From Aphidius gifuensis (taxonomy: Eukaryota; Arthropoda; Insecta; Hymenoptera; Braconidae), in NCBI RefSeq assembly GCF_014905175.1, contig NC_057789.1, forward strand, positions 4,712,001 to 4,776,000: DNA of 64,000 nucleotides. Direction: 5' to 3'. The notes under the pieces are model-generated. The model saw only the letters and a program-made list of their open reading frames with translations, did no database searches and had not been told where the DNA came from. Positions within the stretch are counted from its first letter, which is position 1. Each line of letters begins with the position of its first letter. Positions 12,601-25,193 of this stretch are shown in pieces. A program made the position numbers and the translations under genes.

Positions 12601-13601
12601 AACCATTTTGTATGTATACTGGACATACATCTGATTTACTTGATGTATCATGGTCAAAAAATTATTTTGTATTATCATCATCAATGGATAAAACAGTTAG
12701 ATTATGGCATATATCAAGAAAAGAATGTTTATGCTGTTTTCAACATATTGATTTTGTAACAGCAATTGTATTTCATCCACGTGATGATAGATATTTTTTA
12801 TCTGGTTCATTAGATGGTAAATTAAGACTATGGAATATACCTGATAAAAAAGTTGCTGTATGGAATGAAGTTGATGGACAAACAAAACTAATAACAGCTG
12901 CAAATTTTTGTCAAAATGGTAAATTTGCTGTTGTTGGATCTTATGATGGACGTTGTATATTTTATAATACTGATCAATTAAAATATCATACACAAATTGA
13001 TGTTAGATCAACAAGAGGTAAAAATTCACGTGGTAGAAAAATAAGTGGTATTGAACCAATGCCAGGTGAAGATAAAATATTAGTAACATCAAATGATAGT
13101 AGAATACGTCTTTATGATCTCAGGGATTTAAATTTATCATGCAAATATAAAGGCTATGTTAATGTTAGTAGTCAGATTAAAGCAAGTTTTAGTCCAGATG
13201 GACAATATATTGTTGCTGGTTCAGAAAATCAATGTATTTATATATGGAAAACACATCATGATTATTCAAAATTTTCAAGTGTAAGACGTGATCGTAATGA
13301 TTTTTGGGAAGGTATTAAAGCTCATAATGCTGTTGTAACATGTGCTGTATTTGCACCAAATCCAGATACAATTATACGACAAATTGAAGCACGTGAACAG
13401 TGGGAAGGACGTGATGATGGTAAAAATTTTAAATCTGGTGGTGGTGCAACAGCAAATCCAGTTGATCCAGTTGTTGAACAAAGAACAAAAGGTTGTGGTG
13501 GTCATGTTTTAGTCAGTGCTGATTTTAATGGTTGCATTAAAGTTTTTTTAAATAAAACTAAACCAAAGCACAGTTCACTTCCTGCATCAGCACTTGCGTA
13601 A
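9693..13601 (+). CDS. WDR44: WDR44 orthologue (Rab11-binding WD-repeat protein, rabphilin-11)
   Basis: WDR44 is an effector of Rab11 that acts in endosome recycling and at ER-endosome tubules. Coding exons: 9693-9760, 9980-10157, 10240-10857, 10950-11192 (or to 11087), 11478-11768, 11865-13601; phases close to give 1044 residues, or 1009 with the shorter exon 4. The N-terminus carries an FFAT-like VAP-binding motif, EFFDAEDD at residues 9-16, matching the EFYDAPED start of human WDR44. A low-complexity Ser/Thr-rich part follows, with a proline/basic stretch (APVAPPRRKKKSKP). The sequence EILEQVTVLNLDTGERVPLS matches the family before the propeller. About seven WD repeats fill the C-terminal 420 residues (GRLLATAGQDRVLRIW; FVLSSSMDKTVRLWH; FLSGSLDGKLRLWN; KILVTSNDSRIRLYD; YIVAGSENQCIYIWK; HVLVSADFNGCIKVF). 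Identity is secure; the exon 4 end is not. Confidence 0.93.
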
Positions 13602-14030
13602 AGAAAAACTAATTTTTTTTCTTTTATTTTATATAGTTAATTTTTTGATGCAGTTTTTATTTATTTTTATTTATATACATATATTTTTTTTTTCTTTTTC
13701 ATTGATTTATTTATGAGACTAAAAAAAGCAAGATGATTTTTTATTTTACTTTTCAAGTTTATTAAAATTTAATAGAATTTTTTTTTGATGCTGGAATTAT
13801 AATAAATGATAAATTTAATTTTATTAATTTGTCTATTCAACTATTGAATTATCGCCTTGTAGATTTATTGAACATTCGAGTCATTCAACTGTGTCTATTT
13901 ACACTACGTCACATAAATAATAGCTTCCACTCCCAATCACCCAGCAAAACACTTGAATTATTCAAGGTTTATGTTTAAATTGACATTGGCCATTGTGTGT
14001 ACGTTGTACAATAAACTGATGAAATAAAAA
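13602..14030 (+). other. WDR44: Probable WDR44 3' UTR with poly(A) signals
   Basis: Downstream of the TAA lie T-rich DNA and then AATAAA at 14010-14015 with a second close by (in GAAATAAAAAA near 14021), followed by A-rich sequence. The cleavage site is inferred. Confidence 0.45.
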
Positions 14031-17000
14031 AAAATAGAAAACAATAAAACGCACATTGCTATTAACATAAATTTATCTCGCTTTCTTCGTCAAACTTTTG
14101 TGCAATCAACACACATATTATGATGCAGTGACAAATGCCTTTATTTACACTTTAACTGCATTAAAATAAATAAAATAAATAAAAAAATAAATAATGATGA
14201 ATAATATCAGTGTTTTAATATCGATGTTTCATTCATTAATGACTTTTATATATTTGATCATGTACAAGTTCGAAAAAAAAAAAAACAAACAAAAGAATAA
14301 AAAAATTAATAGAAATGAAAAATTGATGTATGCCTTTCAAAAGCAAATGATTAATCGACAATAAGAATCACCAATTAATTTGACAAAATAAAATCAATAC
14401 CAGCGTGTCCCTATTTTTTATTTTTCATTTTATATTATCATGTATACATTTATTTATTTATATTTCATTTTTTTTTTGTGTAGGCCATATAGAAAGTAAT
14501 TTGACTGTGCGTATCGTTTGACGTTTGATAGATGAAGCTCTATAAATTTCAATAAAGCAATTGACCTCAAAAAGAACGGGAAAAAAAAGACATTTAAAAT
14601 ACTTGATGAATAAATAATGAATTTAAAATTATTAATAATAAAAAAATACAAAAAATGTGTACATTATTACAAGTACTATTACTTTGTCAATTAATTAATC
14701 GCAGTTTTATCTGCATAGTTGGATTTATTATATCTTAATATATTATGTATTTAAAAATTTTTAAAATTTAAAAATTGACTGGATAAAAAAACAGAGAGAA
14801 TAAATGTATGGAAAATGAATTGAATTGTCTGCGGAAAAAAAAAAAAAAAATTTGCAGCAAGTTAATTGAGAAATATTTAAAAAGAACAAACAATATTAAT
14901 ATCGAACGGTTTTTTATTATTTATATAATTTTTTTTTTTTTTTTAGCGCAAGTTTTATAAAAACAAAGCGAAGATGTTTTATTTTTTTTTAATTTTATTT
15001 TAAATTAAAAAAAAAACAAGACTTTGAATTGTAAAGTATTTGTATTTCGGAATCAGGTCAACAAAATGCATCTGTTACCATCGATTAATTGACGCTATAT
15101 ACAAGTGTAAAACACACCGCGGGTTATATCATTGTAAATAAGAGATGGTACTTGAAAGATTGCTATAAATGTTGTTAAAAATAATAAACATGAAAAAATT
15201 AAATAAACCTTCTCAGTTAGGTATATATAAAATAAAAAGAAAAGTCATATGAATGCAAATTGTAAATATATTTTTAACAGCATCGAAAGAAAAAGAAAAA
15301 AAATTAAAATTAAATGCTTGTTTTAGCAATTTTATGTATTGATTAATTAATAATAATATATCTGCCATTTCACAATAAGCAACATGCACAATAAAAGCAA
15401 AACAAGAAAATATTATTATTAATTTTCCAATAATTCAAATACACAGCTTTCAAATGAATTAAATAATTTCAATAAATTGCAATATAAAAAAAAAATAATA
15501 ATAAATAATAATCTGGATTAAAATTAATTGATGTTTTTATTTTTTTTTTCGTTTTGTATAGAAAAAAAAGGAACAAAAAAAAAAATATATATATATACAA
15601 AGAGGTAAAAAAAAGAAATAAAAAAACAATCAAAATCAAGAATATAAAAAGAAGCGTTTTGTTGAATTTTGAAAAATTAAATTTATTTATAAACCTTACC
15701 AAGTTTTGATGTTAATAGAATGTATCTACATCACGTATATATGATTTTTTTTTTAGCGTGAAACAACGACCTGAGTAACTTGACATTGTTACTCCTCACG
15801 CATTTTGTACATGCGTAAGTATGTAAAATTTAAGTCGTACATATAAAAAAGACTGTCTCAAGTAATATGGCACTTTGTTTGGTTTTCAATAATATAAACG
15901 TATGTGACATTAGTTAACATTAATTTCAAGAAATACTATATGATGTATCATCATCATCATTATCAACAACATTAGCATCAACAACGTGATAGGTGTAGGT
16001 CATACAACCAAGCATCAACTAAATATATAATACAAGAAAATAAATAAAATACAAATAAATTATTTACACATGTGAATGAGGAAGAAGATGAATGTTAGCT
16101 CGGTCAGTCGGTCGATTCCTCCGATCATTGAATACCACACGTTTTATTCTCAACACATTTATTTCAACATACTAGTGTCAATTTGTGTGGATACTCTACA
16201 ATAACATATAATGACTTAAAATTTGTTTGTTTTTTTTTTTTATTTGAGCAATTTTAAATATTTTTTTTTATATATTCAAAAATATAATTTATAATTTATT
16301 TTTTTTTTCATTTTAATATTTCATATTAAATTTTTTTTTTTACGATGGAATGCACGTGTCAGACATGCTCAATATATATTGCATCGATATGTGGAACGAG
16401 ACCACCCAAACTGTCCCATCGATAAAATTTTACCCCCTTCTTTTTATTTATTCCTCACTTGAACCATTTATTTTTCCAGCTCTTGGATCCACAAGAATGA
16501 CGAAAACGTGCCCTGAAAACTTATATATAAATTTTGTTTTTTTTTTTATTTTTTTTTCACATGAAAATAGATGGACAGTTATATACAAAATGTGTCGACC
16601 GCATTTTTAGCTTTAATAATTTATGGTCTAATCATTTGTGTAAATTTTGCATTAACGTAAACATTAATATTTTATTTATATTAAAAAAAAAAAACACAAA
16701 ATTAAACACACCTATATATGCATTCTATAATTTTAATAATCAAGTAAATAAATAAATCACAAAACTTGATTTTACGAAAATAATAAAAAAACATATATGT
16801 ACAGAAAACTTTTTTGTATATATAAAATTTGGGTTTATATATATAAACCCAAAAATTATTATCAGATAAAAATTTAAATATTTATTTTCTTTAAATTACA
16901 AGATGATGAGATTAAAAAATAAAAAAAAATAAAAATAATAATTACATTGATCCATTGAAACATGATGGTTGATAAAAATAAAAAATAAAAAAAATAATAA

Positions 17001-19079
17001 AAAAATTCCCATTGAATAAATATGGTATATTGGTTGGCCACTTGTTCCCCACTACATGTGACCATCTGAATTTGTGTCAAGTTCGGAAAGAGGATTAACG
17101 ATTAGGATGGTGGCATTTAAGAATGGGACAATCGTGCCAAACGGGAAAGGCCAAGAAAAATGAGAATTGTATCTGAATCTGGCAATTGAAGAGGAGAAAA
17201 ATAAATGTGATGATGCTGATGATGATGATAGTGGTGGTGGACAAGTACAATAGTAAAATAAAATACCTATAAATGAATGAACATACATGTTGAGATAAAT
17301 ATATGAAAAAATATTGGTGGTACCACTCTCAAGTGAAATGAGAAGATATTTCAAAGAGGGGAGAGTATCAAAAATAATAATGAGTTGACTGGATGGTGGA
17401 TATCTTTAAGTATATATACACGTGGGGGATGTATACACTCGTACTAAAGTTGTTCATGAAGGATATTGTGTGTATTTGCCGGTAACACGAGGGAAGACCT
17501 ATATAACTGTACCATCGTGTCTGGGTCAGGGGGCGGGACACCACGACGTTATAGTATACACTGTATATCGGACAGGTGTATTTCATTCCAACTCGACGAG
17601 TTACCGTGTGCACGCATCATCATCATTATCATCATCAACATCATCAACAATATATATTATCATCAAAATTCATCGCTAAATCTAAATACAATTCAGTCTT
17701 CACACTACTGTCTTTGGATTAGTTGTATTTACATCAACATTTATCAACAAATTAATTTATTTTTTAAACGTGTTTAGTTTATTAATATATTTTAATGAAT
17801 TAATAATTTTTTTTTATATTTAAATTTTATTAATTGTTTAAATAAAATTGTGTGGAACAATAGTGTGCACGTGAATATTTTTTTTAGTGAAGTGATTTGC
17901 CAAGTTCTACACGAGTTTCTGATCTTTTTTTTCAAAAAGGTATTTAAAAATTTTTTTTTATATATAATTTAAGTATTTTAATACATCAAGTGTCGCATAT
18001 ATATTTTTTTTTAATGATAAATTATTTAGATATTAATTTATTTATATAGAAATAAAAAAACGAAATAAAATAAAATGTTGTTTATTTGTTTAATATATAC
18101 TGCGAGTAAAAAGGATAATTGCAAAAAGAGAGTAAATGATGAATAATAATTACGCACGTGTCCGGTCTATTAGCACACGTACTACACGCTCGATTGGATC
18201 GTTAAAAGCTCATCCCTATATATATGCAAGTAATCATTATCGTCATAGTTATATATACAAGTGTATGTTTATGCATTATTATTAAATTCATACGAAGCTT
18301 CTGCATTTCTGATGATTTAATGTTCCACACATGTTATATACATACAGTCAAGTTTAATTAGCCACGTACCAACGATTAAGTTATATTCTCTTTGAGTCGT
18401 TGGAAGGCTCGTTATCGCCTCATCTCTCACGTCCACACATACTTCCTTCCATAACTCAAAAATCCTTCTTCCGTTTCATCAACATCATTCAAAATATACA
18501 ACTCACTTGTTTTTTCATTTTTTTTTCCATTTCATTTTGTAAATCAAGCTTTAATTTTTTCTCCTCTCTGATTTTCATTAACCTCGATTTAAATAAAAAA
18601 GGGATCATTATTGCTAAGGAATATATTTATCTTTTTTTTTTTTTCATTTTATTTTTTTACTCTTCATGTCCACGAGAATATTTGGAAGCAAATAAAAAGA
18701 GTATATATTATATCTTTAAAAATTCAGCTTCCCCCCCAGGGACAAACATGACCATCGACCAATAAAAACCGTTATTTGTATTTGGCAGTTACCCAATTCC
18801 ATTCCCGCGTGCTCATTTTTCTGTATTATGCATGTATACCCAGTCTATATGATGACCGGTAAATGTCAGACCAAGTAAAAACAAAAAATTCATAAATAAC
18901 AAAAAGGAATAATCACTGGCATCAATACCCAATTCAGTATACGCGCATCATTTGTAAAAAAAAAAAACACAAATAAATAAATGAGAATTTATTAAAATTA
19001 ATCGAATAAAAATCATAAATAAATAAATGAATTTTATAGCCATAGTTTTGTGCGACAAAAAAAAAAAACTATAAGGAAA
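14031..19079. other. Intergenic DNA, no supported gene
   Basis: The stretch is AT-rich with poly(T) runs. The short open frames here (for example 15469-15702 and 17052-17354) are driven by T runs, are open on both strands, or lack coding-like composition. The parts at 17.0-17.7 kb and 18.36-18.5 kb are less AT-rich and could hold enhancers or a non-coding first exon of the ZP gene at 21.4 kb, but I found no matching donor I would defend. Confidence 0.5.
16828..16853. repeat. Perfect 26-bp palindrome
   Basis: TTTGGGTTTATAT is followed directly by its exact reverse complement ATATAAACCCAAA, with no spacer. It could extrude as a cruciform or serve as a symmetric binding site. Nothing nearby explains it. 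Confidence 0.85.
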
Positions 19080-19089
19080 GAGAAATAAA

Positions 19090-19400
19090 AAAAATATAAA
19101 AAGTTGTATATTCCTAAAATGAAATTCAATGTTAAGGAATTTATATTTGTGTGTGAGATGAGTATGTTATGCTTATCTGGCACTGCCCTCCAGTCATGCT
19201 TGATCAATCCGATGACCCGTTGCTTCCAGGACAGGTTCGCACCATTCGTGAGTTCGTCTTCTTTTAGCTCTTCACCGACTCACTTATGGTACTCTTTCGT
19301 ATCCTCAAGTGTGTCTGCGTCGAGGTCCCGTAAACTAAACCCGACTTGACAACTTCTGTTATCCCAATAAAGTAATTTATCGCTCTTTTAAATTCTATTT
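19090..19400 (-). pseudogene. Coding-like relic or unplaced exon, unrecognised
   Basis: On the minus strand, one frame reads YWDNRSCQVGFSLRDLDADT, continues acidic (LEDTKEYHK), meets TGA at 19282-19280, then reads VGEELKEDELTNGANLSWKQ and RVIGLIKHDWRAVPDKH. The balanced Glu/Asp/Lys/Trp content and lower AT content stand out from the surroundings. The TGA sits inside GTGAGT, so the first half could instead be a real exon ending at a splice donor. The opposite strand is also open (Ser-rich), as expected for an antisense frame. I do not recognise the family. Confidence 0.3.
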
Positions 19401-21336
19401 TTTTAAATTTATTTTTATTTATTTTAACTTGGTGTTATATTTATCAATAATTATTTTATAAATTTATTTTTATTTTTTGGCTATACGCTAGGCGAATCGC
19501 GTGAAAATAAATTATCTAAAAGTAGGTTCGACGAGAGTAAAGTTTGTTACTTTGTAGGCCGCATATTGTGCACGTGTTTTACCCGCAAGGCACATATCGT
19601 ATTTATCATATTAGCTATTTCATGTTTAGCTTTTTATTTTTATTTTATTTTATTTTCATAGACATATGTATGTTTATGCAAAAGTATTTATAATCGCAAG
19701 TCCTACTTTCTTCTATTTTTCATTGTCGTATTTTAAACGTACACATTTAATGTCTAAAATAAATTTGAAAAATAATAGAAAAAAAAAAACAATAATAATA
19801 GTAAGATAATTTAGCTATTTTTTTGTACAAGTAAACAAGTTGCATGACTGTTAAAAAAAAAAGTTATAATAATAATTACAATATACTTGATGAAAAAAAA
19901 TCAAATAATAATAATTTTTTTTTCCACTTTTATATCTTTTCGATATGTTATTTTTTTTTTTTTTTATTTTCAATACCTCGTGACGAAAAATAACGGCAAT
20001 GCGGAATTTGGGACAGGGCAGTTTGCGTATAGAAACGAAAATCATCAAAAAAAAAAAAAAAAATAGGGGTCAGCCGCGCCCCTTCAAAAGCTTTCTCCCC
20101 ACTCGAATAATAACGTTTTTTTTTTTTTTCCTCTATTTTAAAATACTATATCGATTCCAGTTTGTGAAGCGTGATAAACACTGATCAAACAAGTCTACAT
20201 ATTTTGTCGTATCTCTGCTAATCGTTGACGAGTACCCCGAAGAAGAGTTTTATGTTTTCAAGACATTTATGGTATTATCAAGTTTAAATATATTCCATAC
20301 ACAACCCTGTTATTTTTCTGTTTACAATTATAAGCATTACACATTATTCTGCTTAAGAATAAAATTTATTTACACATTTTTTTTTATATTTATTTAATCC
20401 ATTTAACTTCATCAAGCTCACTGATTAAATGATGCATTATTAATTTTTTTTTTTCGCCATTCTTCAATTTTAAGATGATTTTTTTACTGCTTCTCTGGGA
20501 TTTTTTTTAACAACCGTTAATGATCATATAAAAGAATAAAAAAATTGACCTGAAATGTGTTTTTTTTTTAGCTTGTTTTCTTCATTGGTTATATGGGCCT
20601 TTCAGTTTACTTTACCCTGAGAATTAAGCAAATGAAAATAAAGAGAGAATGTTATATATAAAATATAAAGATAGTTGATTTTTGGGTGCACTGAGTTGTA
20701 AAACGATTATCGTAAACAACAATTCGCTAACGATCTTTTTGGGTGCATCATCATATAAGAAATGAAGGCGACGACGACAACGTGCACAGTACAAAATAAC
20801 ATCCAAAGAGTGCTTTTACGTACGCCCCATTATTTCGAATACCACGTTTATACCGCAGTATTATATTGCGGTCCAACTATATACATATATATATAAACAC
20901 AAGTGTATGGTTTTAAAAAGATGTGGCGGCAATTTCAGCAATAGTGTACTTTAAAGCGGCAGCAGCAGCAAATACAAACCCCAGAAGGAACATAATTATA
21001 TACAGTCTTGAATATCGCGACTTGTGGCCAATTTTACAATATACATTCAAAAGTGCCCAATCAAAATCAATCGACCCGGCAACGCCTTTTTACTTGGCGC
21101 TTAACTGAAAATCATGTTATAAACATTCCCACGTGATTACAATTGTTTCAACAACTTATAATAAACCAAACGAAAAAAAACATAAAAAAAAATCCACTTA
21201 ACCAATAATTGTTTTTTTTTTTTTAACACACTAACTTTTATTATTATTATTATTATAAACATTGTACTTATAAACCAATGTATTTAAGTTTATATTTATT
21301 TTTATAATACATTATTATTTTTTTTTTTCTTTACAG

Positions 21337-21392
21337 TTTAATTGGAAGAATATTTTTTTCGACTTTTTGGTCACCGTGGATGTCAACACGGA
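21337..21392 (+). promoter_or_regulatory. 5' leader segment of the first ZP gene, with an overlapping uORF
   Basis: A CTTTACAG acceptor ends at 21336, so an upstream non-coding exon must exist somewhere to the left. The leader holds an ATG at 21380 that opens an eight-codon uORF ending with TAG at 21404-21406. This uORF overlaps the main ATG at 21393 in another frame. Confidence 0.55.
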
Positions 21393-24300
21393 ATGCGGTT
21401 AAATAGTGTGATTCTAGTATGTCTCCTACTCGGAGGGGTAAGTTTATCAAGATAAATTAAAAATAAAATTTAACATTATATTTATATGAAAATGAATTAA
21501 TGATACCGGATATCCGTATGCTAAAAAAGGTTCTTTAGAATTAAAAATATAATGATGATAAAATGGTAATAATGAAAAAAAGGAAAAAAAAAAAATGGAG
21601 ATGTATATCGATGAGAGTTGTGTGTTAAGGGGAAAGGGGCTGCACATGACCAGACGTAATTACAGCATTGTAACCCAGATATTGCAAGCGGCAAAGACGA
21701 GCCCAATGCCGTTATACCCCGGTGCCAAGTTGACCCAGAGCTAAGGGCGACACAGCCACATGAAATCAACAAACATATACAATAACGACAAGAAGAATTG
21801 CCAATGCACCGGTTAGTTGTACCTTGAAATAGGTGCTTGTCTCTCCCACCTCTCCATTTCTTTTTTCATCACAAATATCAACTGCCAAGTTAAGTCCCTG
21901 AGATTATATTTCTGCCTACTGCTTGTTGCACTTCATATGGAGAAATGGATTGCAATAAGACTCAAGTTCCACGAGTGAGCAGGGGCAGGGAGAAAGAAAT
22001 AAAAAAAAAAAAAAAAGAGATACTAACGTCTTCCAGGGATCCCACGGGCCATTTCCTGTCTACCACCCTGCTCCCTTCTCCTTTTGGCAACCCGCGCACG
22101 AACGTGAAGAATTTTTTTTTCTTTTTTTTTTGCAAAAAGAAAATAATAAAATAATAAAGAAAGGGGATAAAAAAAAAAATCTAAAGATTCTCTCTTTTAT
22201 CATTTAAAATCAAGAATATAATACGGTGGTATTTAAATTTTTTTTTTTTATTTTTCTTTTTAAGGTGAGCTGAACCCCTCACCTTCCGTTCGACCTCGAC
22301 CTTTTCTCGTATATGTACTCTTGTAAGAGAGGTCGTCACACTACTACTTGTCGACACCATACACATCAATTTTATAGTAAAATAACTCCCGTTTTTTATT
22401 GTTATCTTTCTCTTTGTTTTATATATATTTTTTTTTTTTGATAAATATATAAACCATAAACCATAAACACAATTGTTTTAAAATAATTATAAACATACAA
22501 GATTTATATGGTTTCTAGGACATTTGCGATAAGAATCAATTTCAAGTTTCAAATTAATGTTAGAATGCTTAGAAAAAAAAACAAAAAAAAAAAAAAAAGA
22601 TGAATAATGATGATGATACTAATACCAAGTTTTAGAAAAATGTCTTTAGAGGTAAACCGTTCGATAGCCACTTAAAAATTCCGGTGTCATGTTGTACCCG
22701 TTTCCCATCATTAAGAAATCAGTTATTTTTACGAGGTCGTACCACGTGTCTTCACAGTTGGCCAACGCCTTTTACTTCACCCCCGTAGTGACAAAAAAGA
22801 TTTGCAAAAAATTTTAAACACGCAAATAGATTAAATTATATTAATCAAAATGATTTTAAATAAATAAATTCAACAAAATACATGTTTGTTAGTTTATTGG
22901 AGTGTATAGTCATTTGAATTGAGATAGCAGTGTGTGTTTAGTCACGAGTCATTGGAAGTTGACCGATTGACCCGCAGGGCAAAGTCATGGTGAAGAAAAA
23001 AAATTAAAAAAAAAACACATAGACACACACAGTTTAGTCCGTTATGCCCGAGGGTCACCTGTGACGTAATCCGCATTCAGAAGACAACTTGTGATCTTAT
23101 TCCAGAGGGGGCTATAACCCCCCTTTCATATACAACGCCGCTTTTTTTTTTTTCATCTTCGTTCTACTCATTTTTCTTTTATTTTTTTTTTCTTTATTTT
23201 ATATTTTTATTTTCCTCACATCCCGTCAACCTTGATTCGACTTCTTTTGCCATATATCATCAGGTTCCTCGTCTTCATGGAATACCGGGAGACAGGTTTA
23301 TTCCTCGTCTGGGTAATGCTGATGCGAGAATTCCATGTGACCTTAAAAGCATCTAGGGCCATCAACATTTAATTGCTCTTAAAAATTACAAGCAATTTAT
23401 TACATTTTACTTAATTTTCTATTTAAACATTTATCATTATTTTATTTTTTTGTTTCCAGGTGACAAGAGCTGAAGAAGTTGAAGTTGTCGAGGCAATATC
23501 CGGTGAAGAAAATCGAAATGATAATACGGGAATGAATCGACAAGATACTGATTCAAATACAGTTGATCAATTGGCTTTAGAATCATTAAATGATAAAGAA
23601 AATACTGGTACATCATCATCATCATCAAATCAATATAAAAATGTTGGTTTACGTGGTCATCCATTGTCATTACCACCATCACGAGGTAATATTGGCTTAT
23701 CACAACATCAATCAGTAGCTTATCATGGACCACCACCACCACTTCCTGGTAAACAACAACAGCAACAGCAGCAACAACAACAACAACAACAACAACAACA
23801 GCAACAGCAACAAACTGAAGCTATGGATAAAATGTACAATACAGCAAGTGGTTCTGGTGGTGAGCCTTGGCCAGCAACAACACCTGATATGCCAAAAATA
23901 GTATCACTTGATGTTAAATGTGAAAAAAATTTAATGAAAGTATTTTTAGGTTTTGATAAACCATTTTATGGTATTGTATTTAGTAAAGGACACTATAGTA
24001 ATTTAAATTGTGTACATTTACCAGCTGGGCTAGGAAGATCATCAGTTAATTTTGAAATTGGTATACATACATGTGGTACTGTTGGTAATACAGAAAATGG
24101 TTTATATGGTTATGGTATTGAATCTGGTTCTGGTACATATTTTGAAAATATAATTGTTGTACAATATGATCCACAAGTACAAGAAGTTTGGGATCAAGCA
24201 AGAAAATTACGTTGTACATGGCATGATTTATATGAAAAATCAGTAACATTTAGACCATTTCCAGTTGATATGTTGGATGTTGTAAGAGCTGATTTTGCTG

Positions 24301-25193
24301 GTGATAATGTTGGTTGTTGGATGCAAATACAAGTTGGTAAAGGACCATGGGCATCTGAAGTATCTGGTTTAGTTAAAATTGGTCAAACAATGACAATGGT
24401 TTTGGCAATAAAAGATGATGATTCGAAATTTGATATGTTAGTTAGAAATTGTATGGCACATGATGGTAAACGTGCACCAATACAATTAGTTGATCAAAAA
24501 GGATGTATAACAAGACCAAAATTAATGTCTCGATTTACTAAAATTAAAAATTTCGGTGCAAGTGCATCAGTATTATCATATGCACATTTTCAAGCATTTA
24601 AATTTCCAGATTCAATGGAAGTGCATTTTCAATGTACAATACAAATATGTAGATATCATTGTCCTGATCAATGCTCAGAACCTGGATCACTAGATTCAGC
24701 ACCAGGTTTACTTGAAAATCATCATCCAGATGTCGGCTATGGTATTCCACCACCATTACCACTTGAGGCATACCTCCAAGCAGCTGCTGGTAGACCACGT
24801 GATGAAAGAAGAAGAAAATCTCGAGAAATAAGTGATAAAAGTAAAAAACAAACATCACCTAAAAACATTGGTGTTAATCGTATAATAAGAGTTGTATCAA
24901 CTGGTGATTTAACATTTGCAATTGATGAATCATCTGACAATACAACAGCATCAGATGAAACAATGATTTTTCCAGTACGTGATAATGCACCAGGATCAAC
25001 AATGATATGTATGACAACACCTGGATTTGTTATAACATTAATTATTTTACTTGGAATATTATTAGCATCATGTATATTATCAGCATATTTATGGATTCGT
25101 TTACGTCCATTTGCAAAAAAAAAATGCATCGTTGCTGCTGCATACAGTGTTAACAAAAAACAAATGCAGCCAAAAACATGTTTTTATTCTTAG
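21393..25193 (+). CDS. ZP-domain apical matrix protein, dusky/miniature/dusky-like family
   Basis: Proteins of this family are secreted-then-membrane-anchored ZP proteins that shape apical extracellular matrix, cuticle and hairs. Exons are 21393-21437 and 23460-25193 (592 residues). The first exon supplies MRLNSVILVCLLLGG, and with VTRA from exon 2 makes a signal peptide cleaved at about residue 19-20. An acidic, Asn-rich segment follows, then 20 glutamines (residues 114-133). The ZP domain, about residues 165-421, contains VKCEKNLMKVF, FGADNVGCW-type and GKGPWASEVSG motifs (here ADFAGDNVGCWMQIQVGKGP). A basic furin-type site (RDERRRKSR) lies near 461-469, a transmembrane helix near 537-560 (FVITLIILLGILLASCILSA) and a 32-residue cytoplasmic tail at the end. 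Exon 2 starts with GTG after TTTCCAG, so it is not the translation start. Which paralogue (dusky, miniature or dusky-like) it is I cannot settle. Confidence 0.9.
21438..23459 (+). other. Intron of the first ZP gene
   Basis: A 2-kb intron runs from GTAAGT to TTTCCAG and separates the signal-peptide exon from the rest. It holds patches of mixed composition (about 21.6-22.1 and 22.65-23.06 kb) that may be regulatory; I found no open frame worth calling. Confidence 0.8.
23754..23813 (+). repeat. CAA/CAG repeat coding for 20 glutamines
   Basis: Twenty uninterrupted Gln codons, mostly CAA with some CAG, lie in the extracellular part of the ZP protein, before the ZP domain. Mixed codons suggest an older repeat, but length variation is likely. 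Confidence 0.95.

Noticed and set aside
23460..23462. GTG as start codon of the first ZP protein
   Set aside because: It follows a TTTCCAG acceptor, and the exon at 21393-21437 adds a proper ATG and signal peptide in phase.
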